Notes: a model not told the origin generated them from the letters alone. 64,000 bases of DNA from CATOSP01 sp965237775 (GCA_965237775.1 OZ250155.1:1550001-1614000); one strand, 5' to 3'. Numbered from the stretch's first letter, positions 42,101 to 50,922 are shown. Program-made: numbers and translations.

Positions 42101-42604
42101 ATGCCCACCTACGAATACCGGGGACAGCTCATCAACATCTCCGACGCCGACAGCGAGTACCGGGGTTATTTTGAGGCTGCCAGCGAACATCGTCTGGTGG
42201 TCAAGAAATGCTCGGATTGCGGCCTATTGCGGGGCGAGCCGGGACCCGGTTGCCCATGGTGCACCTCGCTCCAGTGGGAGTGGCAAGACGTTAGCGGCAA
42301 AGGGACGATATACAGCTACCAGATCGTGGCCCACACGGTGGTCCCGAGTTTCCGCGATTGGGCGCCGTTTGCCATCGTGCTGGTGGAGCTAGACGAGCAG
42401 CGCGGCGAACCCGACCCCGGCGACGGCCTGCGATTCACGGCAAACCTGGTTGACGCCGACATGAACCCCGAACTAGAGGAAAACGTCGCCATTGGCAAAC
42501 GGGTCGAGGTGGTTTTCTACGACGGGGAAGACGGCTTTAGCCTGCCCCAGTTCAGGTTGATAGACGAGCCGCCGCGAGGCACGGTCTGGACCCACCAGGC
42601 CTGA
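42101..42604 (+). CDS. DUF35 zinc-ribbon OB-fold protein
   Basis: 167 aa. Rubredoxin-like zinc ribbon Cys37-x2-Cys40 and Cys51-x2-Cys54 (CSDC, CPWC), then an OB-fold (GKGTIYSYQIVAHTVVPSF, PFAIVLVELDEQ, IGKRVEVVFYD). Obligate partner of thiolase-like or MaoC-like proteins in acyl-CoA metabolism. It begins 4 bases after the thiolase-like stop, so the two are co-expressed. Confidence 0.9.
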   Translation: MPTYEYRGQLINISDADSEYRGYFEAASEHRLVVKKCSDCGLLRGEPGPGCPWCTSLQWEWQDVSGKGTIYSYQIVAHTVVPSFRDWAPFAIVLVELDEQRGEPDPGDGLRFTANLVDADMNPELEENVAIGKRVEVVFYDGEDGFSLPQFRLIDEPPRGTVWTHQA

Positions 42605-42651
42605 GGAATACACACGCAACAGAAACCATTGAGAGGACTGGAGGACAATTT

Positions 42652-43005
42652 TTGCCCAAGCTGATTAGTTTCGATATCGACGGGACCCTGGAAGTGGGAG
42701 ATCCGCCCGGCACCATCACCATGGAAATGGTGCGCCGGGTGCAGGATTTGGGGTATGTGATCGGGAGCGCGTCGGACCGCACCATCCTCAGCCAGCAACA
42801 GATTTGGAACGCCAGCCGGATCACCGTCGATTTCATTGTCTTGAAGCACGACATTGGCATAGTGCGTGAGCAATTCCAGGCAGACGAGTACTACCACATC
42901 GGCGACACGGACATGGACCAGTTCTACTCGGAGCGGGCGGGCTTCCAGTTCCTGCACGTCACTGCGGGCACCCAGAGGTTTCTAGGGGAAGAACCGGACT
43001 TCTAG
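42652..43005 (+). CDS. Minimal HAD-superfamily phosphatase-like protein
   Basis: 117 aa. HAD motif I FDIDGT (Asp8, Asp10), motif II GSASDR, Lys in VLKHDIG, and motif IV HIGDTDMDQFY are all present with no cap domain, making it unusually small. It is likely a phosphohydrolase of unknown substrate. TTG start with GGAGGA 6-7 bases upstream. Its 3' end overlaps the convergent DUF1385 gene by 24 bases. Confidence 0.75.
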   Translation: MPKLISFDIDGTLEVGDPPGTITMEMVRRVQDLGYVIGSASDRTILSQQQIWNASRITVDFIVLKHDIGIVREQFQADEYYHIGDTDMDQFYSERAGFQFLHVTAGTQRFLGEEPDF

Positions 43006-44064
43006 GGGCTGACCTCTTCTCGGTTGGCCGGAAATCCGATTAACTTTACGCCCGGACCCGGCGTCGCCGGGTCCGGGCGCCTGGGTCCCGGTGTCTAAAG
43101 ACGACCCCTCTGCAGGCGCATCTCCGGAATCTTCTTCCAGAATATCTTCCACGGGCGCAGGCAGGGAGATGTATGCCCTCCCCTGGTCGGCGGCGATGGC
43201 TGTTTCCATTGCGGTAATGGCCACTTCGATTTGCCCGTCGTCGGGTTGGCGGGTGGTGAGGCGTTGCAACAAAAGGCCGGGGCGGGCTAACTGCCTGCCC
43301 AGCCAGGCCCGTTGGTGTTGGCCGCTAAACCGGATTATTTCGTAGCTGATGCCCGCTATTACCGGAATCAGTGCAATCCTGGAGATAATTCGCCATTCCA
43401 GGGGAGGTCTCTGTAGAAAGGCAAACACGATGATCGACACCAACATCACGGTGAGGAGGAACGCCGTGCCGCACCGCGGGTGGGGGGTGCCAAACTTGCG
43501 GACGTTGGCGACCTCCAGGGGCAGGCCCGCCTCGTAGGTGTGCACCGCCATGTGCTCCGCGCCGTGGTAAGCGAATACCCTCTTGATGTCGCCGGAGAGA
43601 CCGATTCCCCAGATGTAGGCTACCAGGATAGCCAAACGCAGCAGCCCTTCCAGCGCATTGCTGGCCAGGTCCGAGTGGATCATGGGGTCCAAGAACCGCA
43701 CCAGGAGCAGGGGGAGCAAAAAGAAGATTGCAACGCCCAAAACCAAGGAAACCGCTAGGGTGCCCGCCATTGCCCAGGGCGGAATCTCTTCCGCGGTCCC
43801 GCTGGACTGATCAACGGAGGCCAGATTAGCCGAGCGTTGCAGGGCCTTGACCCCCAACGTCAGGGACTCGGCCAACACCAACACGCCTCGGAGGAGGGGG
43901 ACCCGGCGGAGGCGGCCTGTAGACCAAGAGCTGAGACGTTCTTGGTACTGATGGATGGAACCGTCGGGGCGGCGGACCGCGAGGCTGAAGTGCGTCCGGC
44001 CACGGATCATCACACCTTCGATGACCGCCTGGCCACCATAGGTGAATCTAGGTTGGTTATCCAA
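42982..44064 (-). CDS. DUF1385 membrane protein (YqhQ-like)
   Basis: 360 aa. The conserved start FTYGGQAVIEGVMIRGRTHF defines DUF1385. Several transmembrane helices follow (MAGTLAVSLVLGVAIFFLLP, LLRLAILVAYIWGIGLS, TAFLLTVMLVSIIVFAFL, IALIPVIAGISYEIIRF), with YHGAEHMAVHTYEAG and PRCGTAFL. The C-terminal ~45 residues are Asp/Gly/Pro-rich and include a perfect DNA palindrome. Function unknown, often next to rpmE and prfA in Chloroflexota and Firmicutes. It follows rpmE here. Confidence 0.88.
   Translation of the reverse strand: MDNQPRFTYGGQAVIEGVMIRGRTHFSLAVRRPDGSIHQYQERLSSWSTGRLRRVPLLRGVLVLAESLTLGVKALQRSANLASVDQSSGTAEEIPPWAMAGTLAVSLVLGVAIFFLLPLLLVRFLDPMIHSDLASNALEGLLRLAILVAYIWGIGLSGDIKRVFAYHGAEHMAVHTYEAGLPLEVANVRKFGTPHPRCGTAFLLTVMLVSIIVFAFLQRPPLEWRIISRIALIPVIAGISYEIIRFSGQHQRAWLGRQLARPGLLLQRLTTRQPDDGQIEVAITAMETAIAADQGRAYISLPAPVEDILEEDSGDAPAEGSSLDTGTQAPGPGDAGSGRKVNRISGQPRRGQPLEVRFFP
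43050..43078. other. Perfect 13-bp palindrome in the 3' end of the DUF1385 gene
   Basis: GCCCGGACCCGGC (43050-43062), 3-base loop, and its exact complement (43066-43078). It encodes part of the low-complexity C-terminus and lies 45 bases from the convergent HAD stop. No T-tract on either strand; it may still act as an mRNA 3' stabiliser or block read-through. Confidence 0.7.
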
Positions 44065-44108
44065 CTAAGCTCCCGTGGACCGGTAGGGGCCGGAAAGAAA
44101 ACAGTGGT

Positions 44109-44309
44109 TTACTGCAGGTTGTAGCGCCGACGCATGCGTTCGATCCGTCCCTGGGTGTCCACAACGCGCTGCTCCCCGGTGTAGAAGGGGTGGCATTTGC
44201 TGCAGACTTCGACACGCATGGCTGGCTTTGTGGCTCCGGTGTGAAACACGTTGCCACAAGAGCAAGTAACTACAGAGTGGAAAAACTTGGGGTGAGTGTC
44301 GGTTTTCAT
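44109..44309 (-). CDS. rpmE: Large ribosomal subunit protein bL31
   Basis: 66 aa. Zinc-containing (C+) form with Cys16, Cys18, Cys36 and Cys39 (TCSCGN, VCSKCHPFYTG). Full length. Third in the rplU-rpmA-rpmE run, 16 bases after rpmA. Confidence 0.96.
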   Translation of the reverse strand: MKTDTHPKFFHSVVTCSCGNVFHTGATKPAMRVEVCSKCHPFYTGEQRVVDTQGRIERMRRRYNLQ

Positions 44310-44325
44310 TTTCTACTCGCCGCCG

Positions 44326-44580
44326 CTAGATAGGGTAGACGCTTACTCGGCGCTTGCCCTTGGAGGCCCATTCGAACGTTACCTTTCCGTCTACCTTGGC
44401 AAAGAGGGTGTAGTCGCGGCCCAGACCCACGTTGGTGCCGGGGCGGATGCGGGTCCCCCTTTGGCGGACGATGATTGAACCGCTGGTGACCGCCTGGCCT
44501 CCGAAACGTTTCACTCCCAGCCGCTTGGCGTTGCTGTCTCTGCCGTTGTTGGTGCTCCCGCCAGCCTTCTTGTGGGCCAT
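44326..44580 (-). CDS. rpmA: Large ribosomal subunit protein bL27
   Basis: 84 aa. MAHKKAGGSTNNGRDSNAKR and GSIIVRQRGTRIRPG are diagnostic. The ATG at 44580 is the mature start; an ATG at 44616 would add 12 unrelated residues and no processing signal of the Firmicutes type is seen. Follows rplU by 63 bases. Confidence 0.96.
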   Translation of the reverse strand: MAHKKAGGSTNNGRDSNAKRLGVKRFGGQAVTSGSIIVRQRGTRIRPGTNVGLGRDYTLFAKVDGKVTFEWASKGKRRVSVYPI

Positions 44581-44643
44581 TGCCGTTGTCTCCTTCAGTG
44601 CCGGTGTCTGATACATCCCGGTGAAGTTGGTTCCGGATCGCGA

Positions 44644-44961
44644 CTAACCTGGCCGGATCTCCTCGATGGTCAATCGTGTATAGCTCTGCCGGTGGCCTCT
44701 CTTACGGCGGTACCGGGTCTTGGCCTTGTACTTAAACACCATGAGCTTCTTGTCCCGGTAGTGGGACTGTACCTGGGCGCGAACACTTGCGCCAGGTACA
44801 TAAGGGGACCCGAAAGTCACCTCTCCATCCTCGGAAACCGCCAAAACTTCGCCGAATTCCGCGACCGAACCAACTGGCACGGGAAGTTTTTCCACGTCCA
44901 GAGTGTCGCCCGGCTGGACTCGATATTGCTTGCCACCAGTCTTGAATACTGCGTAATCCAT
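44644..44961 (-). CDS. rplU: Large ribosomal subunit protein bL21
   Basis: 105 aa. MDYAVFKTGGKQYRVQPGD start and KLMVFKYKAKTRYRRKRGHR near the C-terminus identify bL21. GGGAG lies upstream of the ATG, and a strong promoter 19 bases upstream gives a very short leader of about 12 bases, so no room exists for a long L21 leader riboswitch. Confidence 0.96.
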   Translation of the reverse strand: MDYAVFKTGGKQYRVQPGDTLDVEKLPVPVGSVAEFGEVLAVSEDGEVTFGSPYVPGASVRAQVQSHYRDKKLMVFKYKAKTRYRRKRGHRQSYTRLTIEEIRPG

Positions 44962-44979
44962 TTGAACTCCCGACGATTG

Positions 44980-45008
44980 ATGCTAAAGTAAAGGCCGGAA
45001 TGTGTCAA
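44980..45008 (-). promoter_or_regulatory. Sigma-70 promoter of rplU-rpmA-rpmE
   Basis: Minus strand: TTGACA (45008-45003), 17-base spacer, TAGCAT (44985-44980). Confidence 0.85.
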
Positions 45009-45084
45009 GCATTATCGGCCCGCGGGAGATTGTGATCCCGTAAGGGCTCGGTAGAGAGCCAGGGTCCTGGAAGACCAAGCTATC

Positions 45085-46752
45085 ATGAAAATGACTGCCA
45101 TTACTGGAGACGACATAAGGGAGGCGTTCACTGCCGGGACCCGATACCTGGAATGGTACCGGGACGCGGTCAACTCCCTGAACGTGTTCCCGGTGCCCGA
45201 TGGCGACACCGGCACAAACATGCTCTTGACCATGCGCGCCGCGCTGGAGCGCTGTTCCCGGCAGCGCTACGCCACGGCAGGGGAGGCCATCGGCGACCTG
45301 GCCGACGGCGCGTTCTGGGGCGCTCGCGGCAACGGCGGAGTGATCCTGTCCCAGTTCCTGAGGGGGTTCGCGCAAGGGTCCAAGGGGCTAGATGTTTACG
45401 GTGAAACGGACCTGGCCCGCGCGCTTTCCAATGCCAGGATAGCCGCATATGGCGCGGTCGGCCAGCCGGTCGAGGGCACGATGCTCACCGTCATCCGGTC
45501 GTTGTCGGAATGCGCCGATGGTCTACTCGCCCAGAACGCTGGAATAAACCCACGGGAGCTATGGTCGTCGGCGTTCGCCGCCGGACGGGAAGCCCTGGCT
45601 AGAACGCCCGAGATGCTGCCAGTACTGCGAGAAGCCGGAGTTGTGGACTCCGGTGGGATGGGCATTTTGGTCCTTTGGGGCGGTGCGCTTTCCTACCTGA
45701 CCGGGATGGCTGAAGATACCCTGAAGACCTCTCTGGACGGTTTCACAGCGGTCGGCCAAACCGGCGCCGTGGAGATGGACAGGGCATTTCTGGAGGTCAT
45801 CGAAGAAGTACAGTGGGGGTACTGCACCCAATTCATCATAACCGGGGAAGAGCTGGACCCAGACTACATACGCCAACACTTGACGGAGACATACCAGTCT
45901 GCGGTGATAGTGGGCGATGACCGGAACGTCCGGGTACACCTCCACGCCCTGGACCCGGGACCGCCTTTGAGCTACGGGGCATCGATAGGCCAGCTTTCGC
46001 ACATCGAAATCCAGAACATGACCGATCAGAATGTGGACTTCGTGTCCGGACACCGGGAAGCCCAGGCCCCTGCTGTCCAGCCGCCCACCGCCCTGGCCGT
46101 GATAGCGGTCGTGTCCGGGGAAGGGCTAGCGCAGCTCTTCCGTGACACTGGCTGTTCGGTGGTGGTCAGCGGAGGCCAGACCATGAATCCCAGCGTCGGG
46201 GAACTATTGGACGCGGTCCAGTCCGCCAACGCCGGGCAAACGATCATCCTTCCGAACAACCAGAACGTCGTGGTGTCCGCCGAGCAGGCATGCGCCGGTA
46301 AGCCGGACCTTCATGTCATCCCATCCAATACGGTGCCGCAAGGGGTTGCGGCTCTCTTGGCGTTCAACCCTGAAGACTCGCTGGAATCCAATCTTGACTC
46401 CATGCGGGGCGCGCTGGACGGTGTGAGCACAATCGAGGTGACCCGGGCGGTGCGGGACTCCACCGTAGGCGGGGTTGCGGTTAGGATGGGCCAGTTTATC
46501 GGACTGGTGGACGGGGACCTGAAGGTGGCAGCCGAGTCTCCGGAGCAGGCGTTGGGGCAGTCCCTCGACACAGCCGGACTCTCGCCAGATGCAGTCGTCA
46601 CCCTCTACCTGGGTGAGGACGCGGCGCAGAAGGATGCCGAAGCGATAGCAACTTCTATAGTAAATTCTATGGAAACGGCATACCCCGGAATCCAGATCGA
46701 CGTGGTGAATGGGGGCCAACCGTATTACCATTACCTGGCCTCCGTGGAATAG
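45085..46752 (+). CDS. fakA: DAK2/DhaL-domain fatty acid kinase, FakA-like
   Basis: 555 aa. N-terminal DhaL (DAK2) ATP-binding domain with FPVPDGDTGTNMLLTM (metal-binding Asp residues), WGARGNGGVILSQFLRG and VDSGGMGILVLWGGALSY; the C-terminal DAK1-like region (VISGEGL-type SGEGLAQLFRDTG, IILPNNQNVVVSAEQA) completes FakA/YloV. It phosphorylates fatty acids bound by a DegV-family FakB; the DegV gene follows 77 bases later, matching the partnership. The next gene is recG, the common neighbour order. Confidence 0.88.
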   Translation: MKMTAITGDDIREAFTAGTRYLEWYRDAVNSLNVFPVPDGDTGTNMLLTMRAALERCSRQRYATAGEAIGDLADGAFWGARGNGGVILSQFLRGFAQGSKGLDVYGETDLARALSNARIAAYGAVGQPVEGTMLTVIRSLSECADGLLAQNAGINPRELWSSAFAAGREALARTPEMLPVLREAGVVDSGGMGILVLWGGALSYLTGMAEDTLKTSLDGFTAVGQTGAVEMDRAFLEVIEEVQWGYCTQFIITGEELDPDYIRQHLTETYQSAVIVGDDRNVRVHLHALDPGPPLSYGASIGQLSHIEIQNMTDQNVDFVSGHREAQAPAVQPPTALAVIAVVSGEGLAQLFRDTGCSVVVSGGQTMNPSVGELLDAVQSANAGQTIILPNNQNVVVSAEQACAGKPDLHVIPSNTVPQGVAALLAFNPEDSLESNLDSMRGALDGVSTIEVTRAVRDSTVGGVAVRMGQFIGLVDGDLKVAAESPEQALGQSLDTAGLSPDAVVTLYLGEDAAQKDAEAIATSIVNSMETAYPGIQIDVVNGGQPYYHYLASVE

Positions 46753-46789
46753 TTTCGCGAGAATAGTTTCGCGGGAATAGTTTCGCAGC
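46748..46789. repeat. Three 14-bp imperfect tandem repeats
   Basis: AATAGTTTCGCG followed by AG, GG, and a third copy ending CAGC, at 46748-46761, 46762-46775 and 46776-46789. The first copy contains the fakA stop codon; extra copies extend into the gap before the degV gene. Confidence 0.85.
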
Positions 46790-46829
46790 CCCCGCGTTCC
46801 CAGACTTAGCTAAGGACCGGACAGAAGTC

Positions 46830-47663
46830 ATGGCGATAAAGATAGTCACCGACAGCGCAGCCGACCTTCCGCCCGAGCTGGCGCGGGAGTTGGACATCAC
46901 CGTCGTTCCCTGCAATGTCGTTCTCGGAGATGTCAACTACAAAGACGGGGTTGATATCGGCCCCGACGAGTTCTACCGGCGGTTGGTCTCGGACACCAGG
47001 CTGCCAACCACGTCCCAACCTTCCGTTGCGGACTTTCAATCGGTATACCGGGAATTGGCTGACCAGGGCCATAGCATCGTCTCGGTGCATCTTTCGGCCA
47101 AGGTCAGCGGGACGATGAATTCGGCGAGCCAAGCCAGGGATTCGCTGGCAAACGCCGACATCCACGTTATCGACTCGGGGATGGCGTCCATCGCCCAGGG
47201 CCTGATTGTGGCCAACGCGGCGCAGATCGCCGGAGAAACTGACTCCGCCGCGGACGTGGCGGCGAAGGTTCGCGCCAGCCTGTCAAATACCCATTGCTAT
47301 TTCCTGCTGGATACGTTGGAATATCTACAGAAGGGCGGAAGAATCGGCAAGGCCCAGGCGTTCCTCGGAGGGGTGCTAAGCGTGAAACCGATCCTCGGCA
47401 TGAGGGACGGGGAAGTCCATCCGGTGGAACGTCCACGGTCCCGCCAGAGAGGCATCCGACGGCTGCGTGAGCTGGCATCCGAAATGGCACCAATTAGGCA
47501 GTTGGCAGTGATTTACAGCACCGAATCGCAAATGGCGGACGAGCTAAGGCATGGCTTCGGTGATATGTTACCGGACGGCGAGATCATAACTGCCCGCTTC
47601 GGTTCCGCTTTAGGAACTTACATCGGCCCCAACGCCGTGGGCGTCGCATTGACCCAGGCGTAA
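46830..47663 (+). CDS. DegV family fatty-acid-binding protein, FakB-like
   Basis: 277 aa. Start AIKIVTDSAADLPPELARE, the acyl-headgroup motif PTTSQPSVADF, HLSAKVSGTMNSA, and LDTLEYLQKGGRIGKAQAFL with CXKPIL-type VLSVKPIL define DegV. It binds a fatty acid and presents its carboxylate to FakA for phosphorylation. One FakB is visible. Confidence 0.9.
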   Translation: MAIKIVTDSAADLPPELARELDITVVPCNVVLGDVNYKDGVDIGPDEFYRRLVSDTRLPTTSQPSVADFQSVYRELADQGHSIVSVHLSAKVSGTMNSASQARDSLANADIHVIDSGMASIAQGLIVANAAQIAGETDSAADVAAKVRASLSNTHCYFLLDTLEYLQKGGRIGKAQAFLGGVLSVKPILGMRDGEVHPVERPRSRQRGIRRLRELASEMAPIRQLAVIYSTESQMADELRHGFGDMLPDGEIITARFGSALGTYIGPNAVGVALTQA

Positions 47664-47678
47664 AGCAAGCGTCCTCTG

Positions 47679-50222
47679 ATGGCTGCCCGTCAAACAACTC
47701 CGGCCTCCTGGGTCGGACCCTTCCTGAACATCCTGAAGCTCGAAGAAACCCGCGGCTTCAACAATACGTCAGTGGTCGGCGGCCTGGACAAATTCATCCA
47801 ACGCTGGGCTGAGACGATAGCCGACGACTTGGGCGGGACCGCCACCTGCCGCTCCTTGCTCGACACCCCCTATATCGACTTGCCGAGGGAATCACGCCCA
47901 GACTGGGTTGAGCGATGGCGGAGCGTCATCTCCGGGAAGCAGGCCGAGTCGACAGCGGGCGCGTCTGAGAGTCCTCGGAGTCCGTCGACACCCGGCACGT
48001 CCACGCCCTCCCCTTCCCCCCCCTCGGGCGAGAGTTCCCCTGTTCAGGCAGAGGAAAGTCCCTTACCCCCAGTCTACCGGCAGCCTCCCGGCGGATTGAG
48101 CGTGGACACGCCGGTAGACCGGCTCCGAGGCGTCGACACGAAGCTCGCGGCCCGGTTTGCGCGTCTGGACGTGTCCACGGTGCGAGACCTGCTGTACCTG
48201 TTCCCCAGGCGGCATTTGGATTATTCAAACATCGTCAAAATCTCCGAGCTGGTTCCTGACCAGTTGTGTACCGTTTTGGGGACCATCTGGCAGGCCACCA
48301 ATGTGAAGGGCGGACCCGGCGGACGGCGCACCGACACCGAAGCCGTGATCGGCGACGACACGGGAAGCCTTCGTGTCAGATGGTTCGGCCAGCGGTACTT
48401 GGCCCGGACCCTGAAGCCCACCGCCAGGGTCGCAATCGCGGGCAAAGTTGAGGTGTTCCGCGGACAGATAACCTTCGACGGGCCGGACCACGAAATTTTG
48501 GACCAGGGACAGAGGCCGCTGCATACCGGCAGGCTCGTACCTGTATACCCATTGACCGAAGGTCTGACGGGCCGGACCCTGCGCCGCATCGCCTGGCAGG
48601 CGTTGGAAGAATGGCTCGGGGGGGTGGAAGAGGCGCTGCCCCCGGGCGTGGTCTCGCGGAACGACCTGCTGCCTATCAAGGATGCCATTCATGAGGCCCA
48701 CTATCCTCGCGGCCTCGACTCCTGGGAGGAAGCGAGACGGCGGTTGGCGTTTGACGAACTCTTCACGCTGCAGTTGGCGGTCCTCTCCCGCAGGCGGAAC
48801 AGGACCAACGACGTCGAAGGCCTGCCCATACCCATAAACCGGGAGGTATTCAGGGGTTTCTTCGGCTCACTGCCATTTTCGTTGACCGGGGCACAGCGCA
48901 GATGCGTGCGGGAAGTCCTTGAAGACCTCAAGCGAGGGACGCCTCCGATGAACAGACTTCTGCAAGGAGAGGTTGGCAGCGGCAAGACTGTGGTGGCTCT
49001 CTCCGCCGCGTTGGCGGTCGCCTCCGCCGGATTCCAGTCCGCCATCATGGTGCCGACCGAAGTGCTGGCCGAACAGCATTTTCAAACCGTATTCCGCCTT
49101 CTGGGTGGACTTGCCAGGCCGGTGCAAGAGGACTACCTGGTTACGGTCTACCTGGAGTCCCTGGGCAGACCGGTGTCGGTGGGCCTGCTCACCGGAAGCA
49201 CCAGAAGGGCGGCGCGGCGGGAGTTGGTCCAAATGGCCGCGGACGGCAACCTGGACATCGTCATCGGGACCCAGGCGTTGATCCAGTCGGGGGTGTCATT
49301 GCCCAACCTCGCTCTAGCCATTGCCGACGAGCAGCACCGATTCGGAGTGTTGCAGAGGGGTGCGCTTCGCAGCAGGGGGGACCACACACCCCACACGCTC
49401 ATCATGTCCGCCACGCCCATACCCCGCACTCTGTCGCTGACCCTTTACGGCGACCTCGATATTTCGACCATTGACGAGCTACCCGAGGGAAGGCAGGAAG
49501 TGGCTACCAGATGGGTATCGCCAGATCGCCGGGCAGCCGCCTACGGGTTCATGCGAAAGCAGGTCCAGGAGGGCAGGCAGGGGTTCGTGATATGTCCGTT
49601 GGTGGATGAGTCCGAGACCATCGAGTCCAAAGCCGCTACGGAAGAATACGAGAGGCTGTCGCATGAGGTCTTTCCGGACCTCAAGGTAGGGCTGCTGCAC
49701 GGGCGGATACCGTCAAAGGAGAAAGAGGCGCAGATGCGCAGGTTCCGGGACGGAGAGTTGGATGTTCTGGTGTCGACGGCTGTGGTAGAGGTTGGTATCG
49801 ACGTACAGAATGCCTCGGTGATGCTGATAGAGGGGGCAGACCGGTTCGGACTGGCCCAGCTACACCAGTTCCGGGGCAGGGTCGGACGGGGGGAACACAA
49901 GAGCTACTGCCTGTTGCTCTCGGACTCGCCATCGGTGAGCGCCCGCGAGCGGCTGTCAGCGTTGGAACAGATTCACGACGGTTTTAAGTTGGCCGAAGTG
50001 GACCTGGAGCTTCGGGGGCCGGGGGACTTCTTCGGGACGCGCCAGAGCGGGCTTCCCAACCTGCGGATGGCCCATGTGTCAGACAGGGCTTTGCTCCAGT
50101 TGGCTAGGGAGGAAGCGAGCCGGCTCAACGAGGAAGACCCGGGACTCGATTCTCCGGAGAATGCCGCCTTGGCGGAACGGGTGAAGCGGTTCCTGGGACA
50201 GGTCAGCGACGAGACCAGTTAG
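47679..50222 (+). CDS. recG: ATP-dependent DNA helicase RecG
   Basis: 847 aa. An N-terminal extension of ~130 residues with a low-complexity Ser/Pro stretch precedes the wedge OB domain (LCTVLGTIWQATNVKG). Helicase motifs: Walker A LQGEVGSGKTVVALSAALAV, DEQHRFGV (motif II), MSATPIPRTLSLTLYGD (motif III), and motif VI HQFRGRVGRGEHKSYCLLL. It remodels stalled forks. ATG start 15 bases after the degV stop. Confidence 0.95.
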   Translation: MAARQTTPASWVGPFLNILKLEETRGFNNTSVVGGLDKFIQRWAETIADDLGGTATCRSLLDTPYIDLPRESRPDWVERWRSVISGKQAESTAGASESPRSPSTPGTSTPSPSPPSGESSPVQAEESPLPPVYRQPPGGLSVDTPVDRLRGVDTKLAARFARLDVSTVRDLLYLFPRRHLDYSNIVKISELVPDQLCTVLGTIWQATNVKGGPGGRRTDTEAVIGDDTGSLRVRWFGQRYLARTLKPTARVAIAGKVEVFRGQITFDGPDHEILDQGQRPLHTGRLVPVYPLTEGLTGRTLRRIAWQALEEWLGGVEEALPPGVVSRNDLLPIKDAIHEAHYPRGLDSWEEARRRLAFDELFTLQLAVLSRRRNRTNDVEGLPIPINREVFRGFFGSLPFSLTGAQRRCVREVLEDLKRGTPPMNRLLQGEVGSGKTVVALSAALAVASAGFQSAIMVPTEVLAEQHFQTVFRLLGGLARPVQEDYLVTVYLESLGRPVSVGLLTGSTRRAARRELVQMAADGNLDIVIGTQALIQSGVSLPNLALAIADEQHRFGVLQRGALRSRGDHTPHTLIMSATPIPRTLSLTLYGDLDISTIDELPEGRQEVATRWVSPDRRAAAYGFMRKQVQEGRQGFVICPLVDESETIESKAATEEYERLSHEVFPDLKVGLLHGRIPSKEKEAQMRRFRDGELDVLVSTAVVEVGIDVQNASVMLIEGADRFGLAQLHQFRGRVGRGEHKSYCLLLSDSPSVSARERLSALEQIHDGFKLAEVDLELRGPGDFFGTRQSGLPNLRMAHVSDRALLQLAREEASRLNEEDPGLDSPENAALAERVKRFLGQVSDETS

Positions 50223-50253
50223 CTGGCTTGCAGGGAGAAAGCGCCGTTGGTGA

Positions 50254-50922
50254 CTACGCGGCGGTGTTGAAGCGGTAACCCACGTTCCAGATTGTCTCGA
50301 TGTAGGAACGCCCCGGCCCCTCTATCTTGGAACGCAGCCGCCGGATGTGCACGTCAACCGTCCGGGTGCCGCCCAGGTAATCGTAACCCCAGACCTGACT
50401 GAGCAGCGCCTCGCGGGTATAGACGCGGCCAGGATTCGACGCCAGTAGCACCAGTAGCTGAAACTCCTTGTAGGTCAGTGAAACTCGGCGGCCCGCAACG
50501 GTTACATCGTACCGTTCCAGGTCTACCATCAACTCGCCAATCCGGAGGACCTGGCCTCCATCGCCGCCGTTAACCCGGTAGATGGCCTGCTTGATCCGGG
50601 CTACCAGTTCCCGTTCTCCCACCGGGCAAAATATGAACTCGTCCGCGTTGAGAGATGGGTCGTGGTCCGCCACGTCTTCCCGCGGCACAACCGCCACGAC
50701 GGGAATCTTCAAGTTCTTGCACCGGTCCACTACCTGGTGGGCCTGCGAATCGGCAATCGAAGCGAGGTCCAGCAACACCGCTTCGGGGATTTCGGAGCCT
50801 CCGGTCTTGTCCTCGGAGTTCAAGTCGGGTCCCACATGGCAGGATAGACCGGCCTGGTCTATCAGTTCCAGTAGCGGCGGAGGACCGTTCGCCTCGTTCG
50901 CCAGCAACAATACGCTATACAA
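50254..50922 (-). CDS. OmpR/PhoB-type regulator with degenerate receiver
   Basis: 222 aa. The C-terminal winged helix is intact (MVDLERYDVTVAGRRVSLTY, FQLLVLLASNPGRVYTREAL, DVHIRRLRSKIEGPG). The N-terminal receiver-like domain lacks the acidic pair (VLLLANEANGP instead of VVDDE) and the conserved Lys (CPVGERELVARI instead of KPF); only AVLLDLA keeps an Asp. Phosphorylation-dependent control is unlikely. TTG start. No sensor kinase is nearby. Convergent with recG, 31 bases apart. Confidence 0.85.
   Translation of the reverse strand: MYSVLLLANEANGPPPLLELIDQAGLSCHVGPDLNSEDKTGGSEIPEAVLLDLASIADSQAHQVVDRCKNLKIPVVAVVPREDVADHDPSLNADEFIFCPVGERELVARIKQAIYRVNGGDGGQVLRIGELMVDLERYDVTVAGRRVSLTYKEFQLLVLLASNPGRVYTREALLSQVWGYDYLGGTRTVDVHIRRLRSKIEGPGRSYIETIWNVGYRFNTAA

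Noticed and set aside
40783..42108. 441-codon minus-strand ORF over the thiolase-like gene
   Set aside because: The plus-strand gene has family motifs, GTG with AAGGAGG and a coupled partner; the antisense product has none.
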